A stretch of 64,000 nt of DNA from Arenicola marina. Its lineage: Eukaryota; Annelida; Polychaeta; Arenicolidae. Shown piece by piece: positions 11,817 to 23,660 of this stretch. The stretch is from contig OZ025258.1 of NCBI GenBank assembly GCA_964019135.1, forward strand, positions 6,095,961-6,159,960. Reading direction: 5' to 3'. Position numbers and translations under genes: made by a program. Every line of letters begins with the position of its first letter. Positions within the stretch are counted from its first letter, which is position 1. The notes below the pieces were generated by a model. The model worked only from the letters and a program-made list of their open reading frames with translations. It was not told where the DNA came from and made no database searches.

Positions 11817-14800
11817 TGTGAGACGAAGGAGGGGGCCGCGTGATGTGAGAGGAAGAAGGGGGCCGCCGTGGTGGAAGAGAGGGTCGCCGTGGTGTGAGAG
11901 GAAGGAGCCGGCCGCCGTGGTGTGAGAGGAAGGAGGGGGCCGCCACGGTGTTAGAGGAAGGAGGGGGCCGCCGTGGTGTGAGAGGAAGGAGGGGGCCGCC
12001 GTGGTGTGAGAGGAAGGAGCCGGCCGCCGTGGTGTGAGAGGAAGGAGGGGGTCGCCGTGGTGTTAGAGGAAGGAGGGGGCCGCGTGATGTGAGAGGAAGA
12101 AGGGGGCCGCAGTGGTGTAAGAGAGGGTCGCCGTGGTGTGAGAGGAAGGAGGGGGCCGCCATGGTGTGAGAGGAAGGAGGGGGCCGCCGTGGTGTGAGAG
12201 GAAGGAGGGGGCCGCCGTGGTGTGAGAGGAAGGAGGGGGCCGCAGTGGTGTAAGAGAGGGTCGCCGTGGTGTGAGAGGAAGGAGGGGGCCGCAGTGGTGT
12301 GAGAGAGGGTCGCCGTGGTGTGAGAGGAAGGAGGGGGCCGCGTGGTGTGAGAGGAAGGAGGGGGCCGCCGTGGTGTGAGAGGAAGGAGGGGGCCGCCGTG
12401 GTGTGAGAGGAAGGAGGGGGCCGCCGTGGTGTGAGAGGAAGGAGGGGGCCGCCATGGTGTGAGAGGAAGGAGGGGGCCGCCGTGGTGTGAGAGGAAGGAG
12501 GGGGCCGCCGTGGTGTGAGAGGAAGGAGGGAGCCGTCGTCGTGTGCGAGGAAGGAGGGGGTCGCTGTGGTGTGAGAGAGGGCCGCCATGGTGTGAGAGGA
12601 AGGAGGGGGTCGCCGTGGTGTTAGAGGAAGGAGGGGGCCGCGTGCTGTGAGAGGAAGGAGGGGGTCGCAGTGGTGTGAGAGAGGGTCGCCGTGGTGTGAG
12701 AGGAAGGAGGGGGCCGCGTGGTGTGAGAGGAAGGAGTTGGCCGCCATGGTGTGAGAGGAAGGAGGGGGCCGCCATGGTGTGAGAGGAAGGAGGGGGCCGC
12801 CATGGTGTGAGAGGAAGGAGGGGGCCGCCGTGGTGTGAGAGGAAGGAGGGGGCCGCCGTGGTGTGAGAGGAAGGAGGGGGCCGCCGTGGTGTGAGAGGAA
12901 GGAGGGGGCCGCAGTGGTGTAAGAGAGGGTCGCCGTGGTGTGAGAGGAAGGAGGGGGCCGCCGTGGTGTGAGAGGAAGGAGGGAGCCGTCGTCGTGTGCG
13001 CGGAAGGAGGGGGTCGCTGTGGTGTGAGAGAGGGCCGCCATGGTGTGAGAGGAAGGAGGGGGTCGCCGTGGTGTTAGAGGAAGGAGGGGGCCGCGTGCTG
13101 TGAGAGGAAGGAGGGGGCCGCAGTGGTGTGAGAGAGGGTCGCCGTGGTGTGAGCGGAAGGAGGGGGCCGCGTGGTGTGAGAGGAAGGAGGGGGCCGCCAT
13201 GGTGTGAGAGGAAGGAGGGGGCCGCCATGGTGTGAGAGGAAGGAGGGGGCCGCCATGGTGTGAGAGAAAGGAGGGGGCCGCCGTGGTGTGAGAGGAAGGA
13301 GGGGGCCGCCGTGGTGTGAGAGGAAGGAGGGGGCCGCCGTGGTGTGAGAGGAAGGAGGGGGCCGCGTAATGTGAGAGGAAGGAGGGGGCCGCCGTGGTGT
13401 GAGAGGAAAGAGGGGGCCGCGTGGTGTGAGAGGAAGGAGGGGGCCGCCGTGGTGTGAGAGGAAGGAGGGGGCCGCGTGGTGTGAGAGAGGGCCGCCGTGG
13501 TGTGAGAGGAAGGAGGGGGCCGCGTGGTGTGAGAGGAAGGAGGGGGCCGCCGTGGTGTGAGAGGAAGGAGGAGGCCGCCGTGGTGTGAGAGGAAGGAGGG
13601 GGCCGCCGTGGTGTGAGAGGAAAGAGGGAGCCGCGTGGTGTGAGAGGAAGGAGGGGGCCGCCGTGGTGTGAGAGGAAGGAGGAGGCCGCCGTGGTGTGAG
13701 AGGAAGGAGGGGGCCGCCGTGGTGTGAGAGGAAGGAGGGGGCCGCCGTGGTGTGAGAGAGGGCCGCCGTGGTGTGAGAGGAAGGAGGGGGCCGCCGTGGT
13801 GTGAGAGGAAGGAGGGGGCCGCCGTGGTGTGAGAGGAAGGAGGGGGCCGCGTGGTGTGAGAGAGGGCCGTCGTGGTGTGAGAGGAAGGAGAGGGCCGCGT
13901 GGTGTGAGAGGAAGGAGGGGGCCGCGTGGTGTGAGAGGAAGGAGGGGGCCGCCGTAGTGTGAGAGGGGGCCGCGTGGTGTGAGAGGGGGCCGCGTGGTGT
14001 GAGAGGGGGTCGTGTGGTGTGAGAGGGGGCCGCGTGGTGTGAGAGGAAGGATGGGGCCACTGTGGTGTAAGAGGAAGGAGGGGGCCGCCGTGGTGTGAGA
14101 GGAAGGAGGGGGCCGCCGTAGTGCGAGGGGGCCGCGTGGTGTGAGAGGAAGGAAGGGGCCGTCGTAGTGTGAGAGCGAGCCGCCGTGATGTGAGAGGAAG
14201 GAGGGGGCCGCGTAGTGTGAGAGGAAGGAGGGGGCCGCCGTGGTGTGAGAGCGGGCCGCCGTGGCGTGAGACGAAGGAGGGGGCCGCGTAATGTGAGAGG
14301 AAGGAGGGGGCCGCCGTAGTGTGAGAGCGGGCCGCCGTGGCGTGAGAAGAAGGAGGGGGCCGCGTAGTGTGAGAGGAAGGATGGGGCCGCCGTGGTGTGA
14401 GAGGAAGGAGGGGCCGCCGTAGTGTGAGAGCGGGCCGCCGTGGCGTGAGACGAAGGAGGGGGCCGCGTAATGTGAGAGGAAGGAGGGGGCCGCCGTAGTG
14501 TGAGAGCGGGCCGCCGTGGCGTGAGAAGAAGGAGGGGGCCGCGTGGTGTGAGACGAAGGAGGGGGCCGCCGTGGTGTGAGAGGAAGGAGGGGCCGCCATG
14601 GTGTGAGAGGAAGGAGGGAGCCGCGTGGTGTGAGAGGAAGGAGGGGGCCGCCGCAGTGTGAGAGCGGGCCGCCGTGGTGTTAGAGGAGGGGGCCGCGTGC
14701 TGTGAGGAAGGATGGGGCCGCCGTAGAGTGAGAGCGGGCCGCCGTGGCGTGAGACGAAGGAGGGAGCCGCGTGGTGTGAGACGAAGGAGGGGGCCGCCGT

Positions 14801-15260
14801 GGTATGAGAGGAAGGAGGGGCCGCCATGGTGTGAGAGGAAGGAGGGAGCCGCGTGCTGTGAGAGGACGGAGGGGGCCGCCGCAGTGTGAGAGCGGGCCGC
14901 CGTGGTGATAGAGGAAGGAGGGGGCCGCGTGCTGTGAGAGGAAGGATGGAGCCGCGTGGTTTAAGAGAAAGGAGGGAGCCGCCGTGGTGTGAGAGGAAGG
15001 AGGGGGCCGCCATGGTGTGAGAGAAAGCAGGGGGCCGCGTGGTGTGAGAGGAAGGAGGGGGCCGCCGCAGTGTGAGAGCGGGCCGCCGTGGTGTTAGAGG
15101 AAGGAGGGGGCCGCGTGCTGTGAGAGGAAGGATGGAGCCGCGTGGTGTAAGAGAAAGGAGGGAGCCGCCGTGGTGTGAGAGGAAGGAGGGGGCCGCCATG
15201 GTGTGAGAGGAAGGAGGGGCCGCGTGGTGTGAGAGGAAGGAGGGGGCCGCCACAGTGTGA
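11817..15260. repeat. 28-bp GC-rich minisatellite (~120 units)
   Basis: The main unit is about 28 bp: ggaaggagggggccgcc followed by gtggtgtgaga. Common variants are a 26-bp form with ccgcgtgg and a short form missing ggaaggaggg. From about 14100 to 15260 a related variant (agtgtgagagcgggccgcc) dominates. Long minus-strand frames of 470 and 1134 residues (repeats of SHHGGPLLPLTPRRPPPSS type) cross it only because the unit lacks stops; 28 is not a multiple of 3, so all three frames cycle. The array is strongly purine-skewed on the plus strand (G-rich). Confidence 0.95.
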
Positions 15261-16008
15261 GTGCTAACGCCCACTGGACGCGTTTGCGGCGCGGCGACGA
15301 AACTGACGCGGCGCGGAAAAATAGGACAGTTGAGTTGCGCTTGGCTAACGCCCACTGCACGCGTCAGCGGGACGGCACCGCCGCGGTGCCGTCGCGGTAC
15401 CGTCGAGGCTCCGCGGTGAGATAGGACATGTTCTATTTTTCGGTCGTCAGTCGGCGCGCCGTCGACATTTCAGCCAATCCCAAAAAAGAATAAAATTCAG
15501 CGCGATGCCCACTCTCCAACATGGCGACAAAAGCCTTTTGTTCCAGACACAAGGACGCGCGAAAGTTGGTGGAGACATGATACAGGGCTCCCCCAACCAG
15601 ATCCAGCAACTTTTGAAATTGCACTGGCGTCAGTTTGAAGTAAACTCAGGTCCGAAACCTCTCATTGTTTGCAATTTTTAGCTCCTGTATGAGTCTGTGG
15701 TATTCCCCCAGTGCCAGTCTTCTTTGAAGAGTGCGCTGAATCCAACACCTCTTCCTTTTGCGACGTCTTCCCGTTGTTAACAGCATGAGTGCGTCCTCAT
15801 TAGAAGAATTTTTCTTTCATTTGTTTCAAAATACCGCCAAGATCTAAAAATAGCCTAATCCGTTAATTCAGACAGCTGCTATACGGTCACTCACCGCGCG
15901 ACCACCGCGTGCAGTGGGCTATAGGATAACCACCGCGACCGAACCGCGCCGCCGGAACCGAGTCAGTTCCGTCACCGCGCCGCGAACGCGTCCAGTGGGC
16001 GTCAGCAC
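15261..16008 (-). mobile_element. PIF/Harbinger-like element inside the 28-bp minisatellite
   Basis: Terminal inverted repeats of about 45 bp start gtgctaacgcccactgg on the left; the right end reads ccagtgggcgtcagcac. The 3-base flank tga is on both sides (15258-15260 and 16009-16011). Removing the element restores the minisatellite motif cagtgtgagagcggg exactly. A 3-bp duplication is the PIF/Harbinger signature. A minus-strand frame at 15433-15624 (FQKLLDLVG, TNFRASLCLEQK) resembles the N-terminal part of Harbinger nucleases, although their usual motif is only partly matched. A second inverted pair (left near 15342, cccactgcacgcg; right near 15905-15920) suggests a nested relative. The copy is 748 bp and cannot encode a full transposase. 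Confidence 0.8.
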
Positions 16009-16290
16009 TGAGAGCGGGCCTCCGTGGTGTGAGAGGAAGGAGGGGGCCGCATTGCTGTGAGAGAAAGGAGAGGGCCGCTATGCTGTGAGAGGAAGCCGGG
16101 GGCCGCCGTGCTGTGAGCGAAAGGAGGGGGCCGCCCTGGTGTAAGAGGAAGGAGGGGACCGCTGTTGTGTGAGAGGGGGGAGGGGCCCGCCGTGGTGTGC
16201 GTGGGGCCCGCCGTGGGGGTGAGAGGGGCCCGCCCGCGGTGTGAGTGGCGGGAGGGGGCTGCCGCGGTGTGAGAGTGGGCTGAAGCATGT
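16009..16290. repeat. Remaining end of the 28-bp minisatellite
   Basis: Degenerate units of the same minisatellite continue after the Harbinger-like insertion, with more substitutions and altered lengths (for example gtgagaggaagg and ggggcccgccgtggtg). This fits the decay usually seen at array edges. Confidence 0.85.
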
Positions 16291-16369
16291 CTGAACATTT
16301 TGCCGGATAAATTAATTGACCTTTTGCATAGTCAGATACAGTGCCCGTGCCTACTTTTCTATCTTGTGA

Positions 16370-18615
16370 GGTATCAAACATATCTGCCGTTTCTACAGTA
16401 TTTGCGAGGCATCAAATATCTGCCGTTTTTAGAGTACTTGTGATGTATTAAATATTTCTGCCCTTTTTACAGTACTTGTGATGTATTAAATATTTCTGCC
16501 GTTTCTACAGTACTTGTGATGTACCTAACTTGTCTGCACTTTGTAAGTACCTGAGGTACCAAATATGTCTGCAGTTTGTACAGTACTTGTGAGGTATCAA
16601 ATATTTTGCCGTTCTACGGTACTTGTGAGGTACCAAATATGTCTGCCGTTTCTACAGTGCTTGTGAGGTGTCAAATATATCAGCCGTTTTTACAGTACTT
16701 GTGATATATTAAATATTTCTGTCGTTTCTACAGTACTTGTGATGTACCAAACATGCCTGCAGTGTGTACACTACTTGTGAGGTACCAAATATTTCTGCAG
16801 TTTCTACAGTGAGGTACCAAATATGTCTGCAGTTTCTACAGTACTTCTGAGGTACCAAATATATCTTCAGTTTCTACAGTGCTTAGAAAGTATCAAATAT
16901 GACTGCAGTTTTCACAGTACTTGTGAGGTACCAAATATGTCTCCATATTTGGTACCTAACAAGTACTGTACAAACTGCAGACATGTTAGGTACATCACAA
17001 GTACTGTAGAAACTGCACACATGTTTGGTACCTCACAGGCACTGTAGAAACAACGGACATATTTGGTACCCCACAAGTACTGTAGAAACGGCAGAAATAT
17101 TTGACACCTCATAAGTACTGTAGAAACTCCAGACATATTTGGTACCTCACAAATGCTGCTCAAACTGCATATTTGGTGCCTTACAAGTACTGTGCAAACT
17201 GCAGACATATTTGGTACTTCACAAGTACTGTAAAAATTGCAAACATATTTGATACATTCTAAGCACTGTAGAAACTGCAGACATATTGGTACCTTACAAC
17301 TACTGTACAAACTGCAGACATATTTGGTACCTCACAAGTACTGTGCAAACTGCAAACATATTTGGTACCTCACAAATACTGTGAAAACTGCAGACATATT
17401 TGATGCCTTCTAAGCACTGTAGAAACTGCAGACATATTAGGTACCTCACAAGTACTGTACAAACTGCAGACATATTTGGTACCTCACAAGTACTGTAAAA
17501 ACTGCAAACATATTTGATACATTCTAAGCACTTTGGAAACTGCAGACATATTTGGTACCTTACAACTACTGTAGAAACTGCAGACATATTAGGTACCTCA
17601 CAAGTACTGTACAAACTGCAGACATATTTGGTACCTCACAAGTACTGTAAAAACTGCAAACATATTTGATACATTCTAAGCACTTTGGAAACTGCAGACA
17701 TATTTGGTACCTTACAACTACTGTACAAACTGCAGACATATTTGGTACCTCACAAGTACTGTGCAAACTGCAAACATATTTGGTACCTCACAAGTACTGT
17801 GAAAAATGCAGACATATTTGATGCTATCTAAGCACTGTAGAAAGTGCAGACATATTTGGTACCTCACAGGTACTGTACAAACTGCATACATATCTGGCAC
17901 CTCACAAGTACTGTAGAAACAGCGAACATATTTGGTACCTCACAAGTACTGTAGAACGGCAAAAATATTTGATACCTCACAAGTACTGTACAAACTGCAG
18001 ACATACTTGGTATCTCACAAGTACTGTAAACACGGCTGACATATTTGATACCCCACAAGTACTGTAGAAACGGCAGACATCTTAGGTACATCACAAGTAC
18101 TGTAGAAACGGCAGAAATGTTTAATACATCACAAGTACTGTAAAAACGGCAGAAATATATGTCTGCCGTTTGTACAGTACTTGTGAGGTACCAAATATGT
18201 CTGCAGTTTGTACAGTATTTGTGAGGTACCAAATATGTCTGAAGTTACTATAGTACTTAGGAGGTATCAAATATGTCTGCAGTTTCTATAGTACTTGGGA
18301 AGTATCAAATATGTCTGCAGTTTCGACAGTACTTGTGAGGTACCAAATATGTCTGCCGTTTCTACATTACTTGTGAGGTACCAGATATGTCTGCAGTTTG
18401 TACAGTGCCTGTGAGGTACCAATGTGTCTGCCGTTTCTGCAGTACTTGTGAGGCACCAAATATGTCTGCAGTTTCTACAGTACTTGTGAGGTACCAAATA
18501 CGTCCGCAGTTTGCATAGTACTTGTGAGGTACCAAATATGTCTGAAGTTACTATAGTACTTAGGAGGTATCAAATATGTCTGCAGTTTCTATGGTACTTG
18601 GGAGGTATCAAATAT
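16370..18615. repeat. 38-bp minisatellite with an inverted central block
   Basis: The unit is 38 bp: acctcacaagtactgtac followed by aaactgcagacatatttggt. From 16370 to about 16937 and from about 18160 to 18615 the units run in one orientation. From about 16945 to 18155 they run in the other. The switch points are palindromes (ccaaatatgtct/ccatatttgg and agaaatatatgtctgcc). Inside the inverted block a 152-bp (4 x 38) higher-order repeat can be seen (17491 versus 17643). The 60-130-residue frames on this array are by-products. Confidence 0.9.
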
Positions 18616-18917
18616 GTATGCTTAAAGAATACGCCGTTCGCACAGTTAAATACAATACCCGTGGTTTTATTGTATCGAACTGCCATAATGTACAGAAGAA
18701 CACTGTATGTCGCAACGCAAAAGGTCTGGTAATTTATCTGGCAGTGGGTTGCCTTTGTGTTAAAATGCAGAAGGTCATGTACATATCTAGGCCCTATCAT
18801 ATATTTACCTCACAAGTTCGTTTTAGAAACCGCTGTAATGGGCACTTACGAGGTACTGTTTGTACCTCACAAGGGCGCCTTCACAAGTTAGGGTTGTAGC
18901 CGTCGCAATCTTGTGTC

Positions 18918-18949
<32 letters not shown>

Positions 18950-18952
18950 AAT
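18616..18952. repeat. Right flank with cttgtgaggtac motifs and a (TA)n tract
   Basis: The motifs acctcacaag and acgaggtac occur near 18811, 18848 and 18862, mirroring the left flank at 10623-10865. The region ends in (TA)n with one interruption (18917-18952). Directly beyond, the ATGGTA-type palindromes resume (aaattaccatgaaatatt). Confidence 0.5.
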
Positions 18953-19839
18953 TACCATGAAATATTATGGTAAATCATTGTACCACCAGAGTTATACCAT
19001 GGCACGTATCAGCAGAATATTCCATATATACTAAGATGGGCATGATATAACTACACATGACATACCGTACAGAAAACAAGTGACTTCTGAACCAGACGCA
19101 CAATTAAAAGATTAATTGAAAACTAACTATGCAGTTGGGCACTGGTTGAATACTGGAACTTATAGACTTTAATTTTTTTCGGTCGTGCTACTCAACAGTC
19201 AACCGTGAAGCGCGCTCAGAATTAATAAACTAACCATGATACATCATGGTAAACACTACTGTTCTATGATTCCAAATTAGGAGAATCAATCAATACGGGA
19301 ATACGATCGACTACGAAAATAAGTAGGAACACTGGCGCACCGGCTATGCAATATCCCCGGGGGAGGCGCATGCTTATTGCCGGGTTTTCCGTGGGGATTT
19401 TCGCAGTAAAGCCGCCCCCCCACCCCTCACCTTTTGCACCACCAAATTCGGTGGCGGGACTCAAAACATGCGTTCATAGGCCGGGTTTGCCGAGCGGGGT
19501 AAACCGAGCGGCTCCAAGGTAAAAGAAATTTCCCTTCCGAGCGGATATTTTCGCGTTTAAACGTTCGAGCCGATTTTCAAGGTAAAATGTCCCTTACGAG
19601 CGCAACTTGGCGGGGAAGTAGGGGTGCCCCCCTTCCCCTCCACACACACACACACCCCGCCCTAAAACATTAGTGAGATTTGCAGCGTGCCACAGCCCGC
19701 GAAGTGAGTAGTGCGCCACCAGACGGCAGCTGCCGCCTAGCGAAGATACGCAGCGGAGATCGCAAGGCGCATGCGCGAAGTTTCAAAAATGTTGCGGAAA
19801 GGCGAGCGGAGTCCTACGGCATGTCTATACGATTAGCTT
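18953..19839. other. No gene seen; palindromic remnants and GC-rich stretch
   Basis: ATGGTA-type palindrome remnants appear at 18953-19010 and 19230-19258. A C-rich block lies near 19410-19430, and gagcgg-type motifs recur at 19485-19610 (similar motifs occur at 34415-34450). From about 19680 the sequence may be the left part of repeat copy B that copy A lacks because of the window edge. Confidence 0.4.
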
Positions 19840-22228
19840 ATATTCACGAATATTTGCTTATTTATATGAATGAAAGGTATGTATTTATAAATACTATACT
19901 GTATAGAACCTGAAGACGCCCAAATTCGAGCGTGACACCATAACAAAAGGCGAACAGGAGCCTTTATACATTGAAACTTGTTGATGAAATGATAGTCTTG
20001 TTAGGCCTACACGGTGTATGCCCACCTGGGCCGCTGGATGTTTCGGCCGCGGGACATTTCGGCCGCTAGGAAAGGGCGGAGGGTGCGGGCCGGGGGAGGC
20101 GGAGGTTTTTGTGTTGGGGCAGCCACTGACACAGCAGGAACCATCTACACTACAGGACAGGAACCCCAAACACTGGAGGGAGTGGGGGCTAGCCATGAAC
20201 ATGGCTATGGTTGAACAATCATTTCAGCCACACACAGCCTAGGGTTCTGGGCTAGGGCTAGACCCCCGCCCCCCCCCCCCTCCCTCTATCTGGAGTTTGT
20301 GGTTCCTGTACCTACATGCCCCCCTATGCCATACCCATAGCCATGTAGTTCAACAAATTAAACGCGGTCCGCTCCCAACTTGGATATGTCAATTGGCGGC
20401 CACACAGAGTCTATAGTGTAGCTGGACAGCAATAGGCTGTGGTACTGCCACTATGGCACTAGCCTGCAGCCAGTTTCATGAAACTATTGTCTGTTCTTAT
20501 GTGTATGAACCTTCGTACAAAGATTGTGACTCTGTTTAGCAGAGCTGGCCTAGCCTGTGAGTGATGAAGTGGCCTGTCATAAGACTCATGTATGTCCTGT
20601 GCATTCCTCTCGTTAACATATTGTTAAGATACTTTGTTGGTTTCTTTTTACATGTGTCTATGAGTGCCTCAACCCTATAGCCCTGTCACATCGCTCCCCC
20701 TAATTATTTGGTGGTGTCGGTGTGGGGGGGGGGGGGGGGGGGTCGAAGGCCACATGCCTTTCTGTTATTCAGGGAAAAATCAGGTAATTGTTTTTGTATT
20801 TCATGTGGGAACTCTGTACTACAGTATGTTTTCAGGCTATTCTGTTTATAACATTCTCTTTGGTATTTATTTTGCTTCCTGCATACTGTAAAAATAAATG
20901 TGGTACAAAGTTTTGTAAGATAGTCTTCCAACATATTAGTACCCATGTCTTACAATGTTAAACAGCATTGGTAAATGATAATTTACTAAGACGATAAGTG
21001 TATCCTTTGTTACAGATCAAGTTAGGCGAGAATTTCCTGGCAAAGATGTAAAAGAAATTTGCATGTTAATGCGAGAGAAGTTCAGCAACCATGTAAAGGC
21101 TGGATAGTAAGAAGAAAAATTGAAAGATCTACTTGTTTTACAAATTGAAATGAATATATGTGTATAAAGGATTGTTTATATATGTTTTATGCATTGAATA
21201 GTAGTTTTTTTAAAGTTGAGTAGTAGTTATGTAGTAGTTGCGAAGTGCTGCATGGTGATGCATTTCATTTTGATGTGGAATTTGTATCCATTAGAAAAAA
21301 AAACAATACTCTATCAATTCATTTATAACAGTTGATTACTGTATAGTATACATTATTTGGGTAATAATCGAATACAGCTGATTTTTATGTCATGTATATA
21401 CTTTTAGTATGTTTATATACTGTGTGATTTTATTGCTCATATAATGACTAGACAAAATTCCATGATGGCATTTTTTTTCAACTCGCTCAAATGTATAAGC
21501 TGTAAAGTGAACACAATTTATTATAATATATCAATATATTAATCATTCAAACACTTTTTAGATGTGAAATTTAAATTTGAAGGTATGTAACTATGATGTT
21601 GCTATATGGTGTATATTAATATTATTTGTTGATTTAATTTTATGTCAATATGCATATAAGCAATGAACATTTCTTTACATCATGGTAGCTTGTTTTTCTA
21701 ATATATTTATACGGCTAGAATGTGTATATTATATAAATCTTTTGGAATTTGTGTCATTTACGTAACAGGTAACCTTGGGTTAATTATGTGTTTATAATGT
21801 CACATGTTCACATACTGCATTTTTTTATTGTAATACATATATATGAAAGTGGATTGTGAATCTTTCTAGTCTTTATTTTTTTGGTATTTTTTAGACTGGC
21901 ATTATATATATATATCATAGCATTATATTTATATATTGCCATATGTAACGGTGATTAGTAACATAGAATACCATGGTATTCATGTTTTAAAGTACTATGG
22001 TAAATTTTAGCATTCCTGGTACTTGATATACCATTTACTATGGTAATTTACCATGATAATTTACCATGGTAATTTACCATGGTATATCATGGTATACCTG
22101 TTTCAAAACACCATGGTATACCATGTTATATCATGGTTTACCATGGTATACCATGGTAATTTACCATAGTATACCACGGTATACCTGTTTCAAAACACCA
22201 TGGTATACCATGGTGTTTTTTCATAAGG
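19840..22228 (+). repeat. Dispersed repeat, copy B
   Basis: It is collinear with copy A (1-2702) but lacks both hAT-like insertions. It ends in a run of ATGGTATACCATGG palindromes (21955-22215) and the terminus gtgttttttcataaggg, the inverted form of the end at 9233. This suggests copy A/B is the body of the same palindrome-ended element family. No conserved frame is present. Confidence 0.7.
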
Positions 22229-22395
22229 GTTGTTCTACAAAGCTTCTGTTAGACGGCAACCCAAGGCCTTCAGGGCGGATCCAGACTATAGGGGGTGGGG
22301 TGGGGGGGGATTGAATTTCGCGATTACAGTGCTTAGGCAGCGGAAGTGGGGTGGGGGGGCGGCTCTGGCCCTTCGTCAGCATCAGACTGCTGTTC

Positions 22396-22530
22396 CTGGA
22401 CATAGGATAGGTTATTTATTTACAGGGGGGCTTCTGCGGCTTGACCAGGGGGTGGGGGGGGGGGCTTAAGCCACAGTACCCCCCCCCCCACCAGAAAATA
22501 AATAAGCCTATCCCATTATGTCTAGAATTG
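22396..22530. mobile_element. Small foldback element with oligo-G/oligo-C arms
   Basis: The left arm ggacataggataggttattt pairs with the right arm ending gcctatcccattatgtctag. The inner parts of the arms are poly-G and poly-C. The structure matches that of the hAT-like MITEs in the window (TIR plus G/C homopolymers), but the termini differ and no target duplication is clear. Confidence 0.45.
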
Positions 22531-22929
22531 GCACCGAAGTAATTGGCTTCGTTTGCCGGGTGGGAGTTTGATAGGCAGTTTTGCTGGAAGGTAGGGAGAG
22601 GGTAGCAATAATATGATCAATTATGTTAGTAACAAATCTTAATAGCAGTCTAAATGTCTGTATAATCAGGCTATCTAAGATACCAGTAATTTGTGGTCTA
22701 TCATGGGGGTCAATATTAGGTACCCATATTTTTACTGACCACTTTGTTCTTAAGTTTTTTTTGTCGCCCATGCGGACATGTTAACGAGTACTCCACGGCC
22801 AGCGGATTGGAGCGGCCTTCATTATGGCTTGTACTATTAAAGGAAATTATACATCACATGGTTATATCGTTTCGTGACTGGATCGTAATTTGATCGTTTG
22901 TCGCACGTTAGCAGAAAGCGAGGTAACTG
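22531..22929. other. No gene seen
   Basis: Unique-looking AT-rich sequence. A minus-strand frame (22508-22771) has no recognisable domain and is probably chance. Confidence 0.5.
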
Positions 22930-23138
22930 TTTTTTTAAACATTCAGCGAACGTTCGCTTGAAAGTTCAATTAACGTAACAAAAACTTTCCTGGCGAACGT
23001 ACCTCGAACGTTCCATGTAAGGTTCAACTGACGTAAAAAAAACTTTCCTGGCGAACGTACCTCGAACGTTCCATGTGAACGTTCGCGAAACCCTCAGCGA
23101 ACCCTTTATTAACGTTCGCGGAACGTTCAATTTTTAGC
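22930..23138. mobile_element. GAACGTTC palindrome-rich MITE-like element, second copy
   Basis: It contains gcgaacgttcgc and cgaacgtacctcgaacgttc twice in a tandem duplication of about 60 bp (22966-23085), and ends ttcaatttttagctggga. It is the partner of the copy at 8372-8680, whose start cccagc is the complement of this end. Confidence 0.55.
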
Positions 23139-23333
23139 TGGGATGCACCGAACACCAAGTCATGTGTTGTAAATCGATTGTTGTGGTGTAGGCCCTAAAT
23201 GGATTTACAACACGACGCTTGCCGACATGTCACTCAACGTAATTCGGTGTGTCGTGTTGTAATTCGAATTACGTTGAGCAATAAATAATTAGGTACTGAT
23301 TTAAAAATATTTACAATACACCTTGTTGGGTTT
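23139..23333. other. No gene seen; dyad-rich spacer
   Basis: Sequence with several imperfect dyads around tacaacacgac / gtcgtgttgtaa and tacgttgagc. It resembles the sequence beside the other GAACGTTC element (8240-8370). Confidence 0.4.
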
Positions 23334-23660
23334 TTGACGGGCATGCGCTTCCATAGACATAAGGCACGACGGAAGGATTATCGTGTCGGATACCCCATGG
23401 ACAGAGTGGCTATTGACATACTCGGTCCGTTTCCAGTGTCAGATAACGACAATCGCTTCGCTCTCGTTGTCGGTGATATTACTTCACAAAGTGGATGGAA
23501 CATTACGCGCTACCATATTCCACGGCGGCCACAGTGGCCGGGAAGCTGGTTTACGACTTCTTCCCAAGTTTTGGGGTCTCCCCTCGAAATTCATTCAGAT
23601 GTTCACAAGTGACAATCAGAAAGACTGGGGTGAGCAATTGCCCTTTTTAAAATAATTTTT
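23334..23660 (+). mobile_element. Fossil Ty3/gypsy-like integrase fragment
   Basis: The translated motif GYPMDRVAIDILGPFPVS, followed by NRFALVVGD, matches the start of the integrase catalytic core of metazoan Ty3/gypsy (Mag-like) LTR retrotransposons; the D of the first motif residue is visible. Only about 0.3 kb is recognisable, no LTRs are seen nearby, and the copy is broken. It is probably an old fragment unrelated to the gag fossil at 3256. Confidence 0.75.

Noticed and set aside
11951-15355. 1134-residue Pro/Ser/His-rich minus-strand frame
   Set aside because: It is a by-product of a 28-bp minisatellite without stops; the unit is not a multiple of three and all frames cycle. It runs through into a Harbinger terminus.
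22508-22771. 87-residue minus frame as a host gene
   Set aside because: No domain, no flanking splice signals and no repeat of the frame elsewhere; likely chance.
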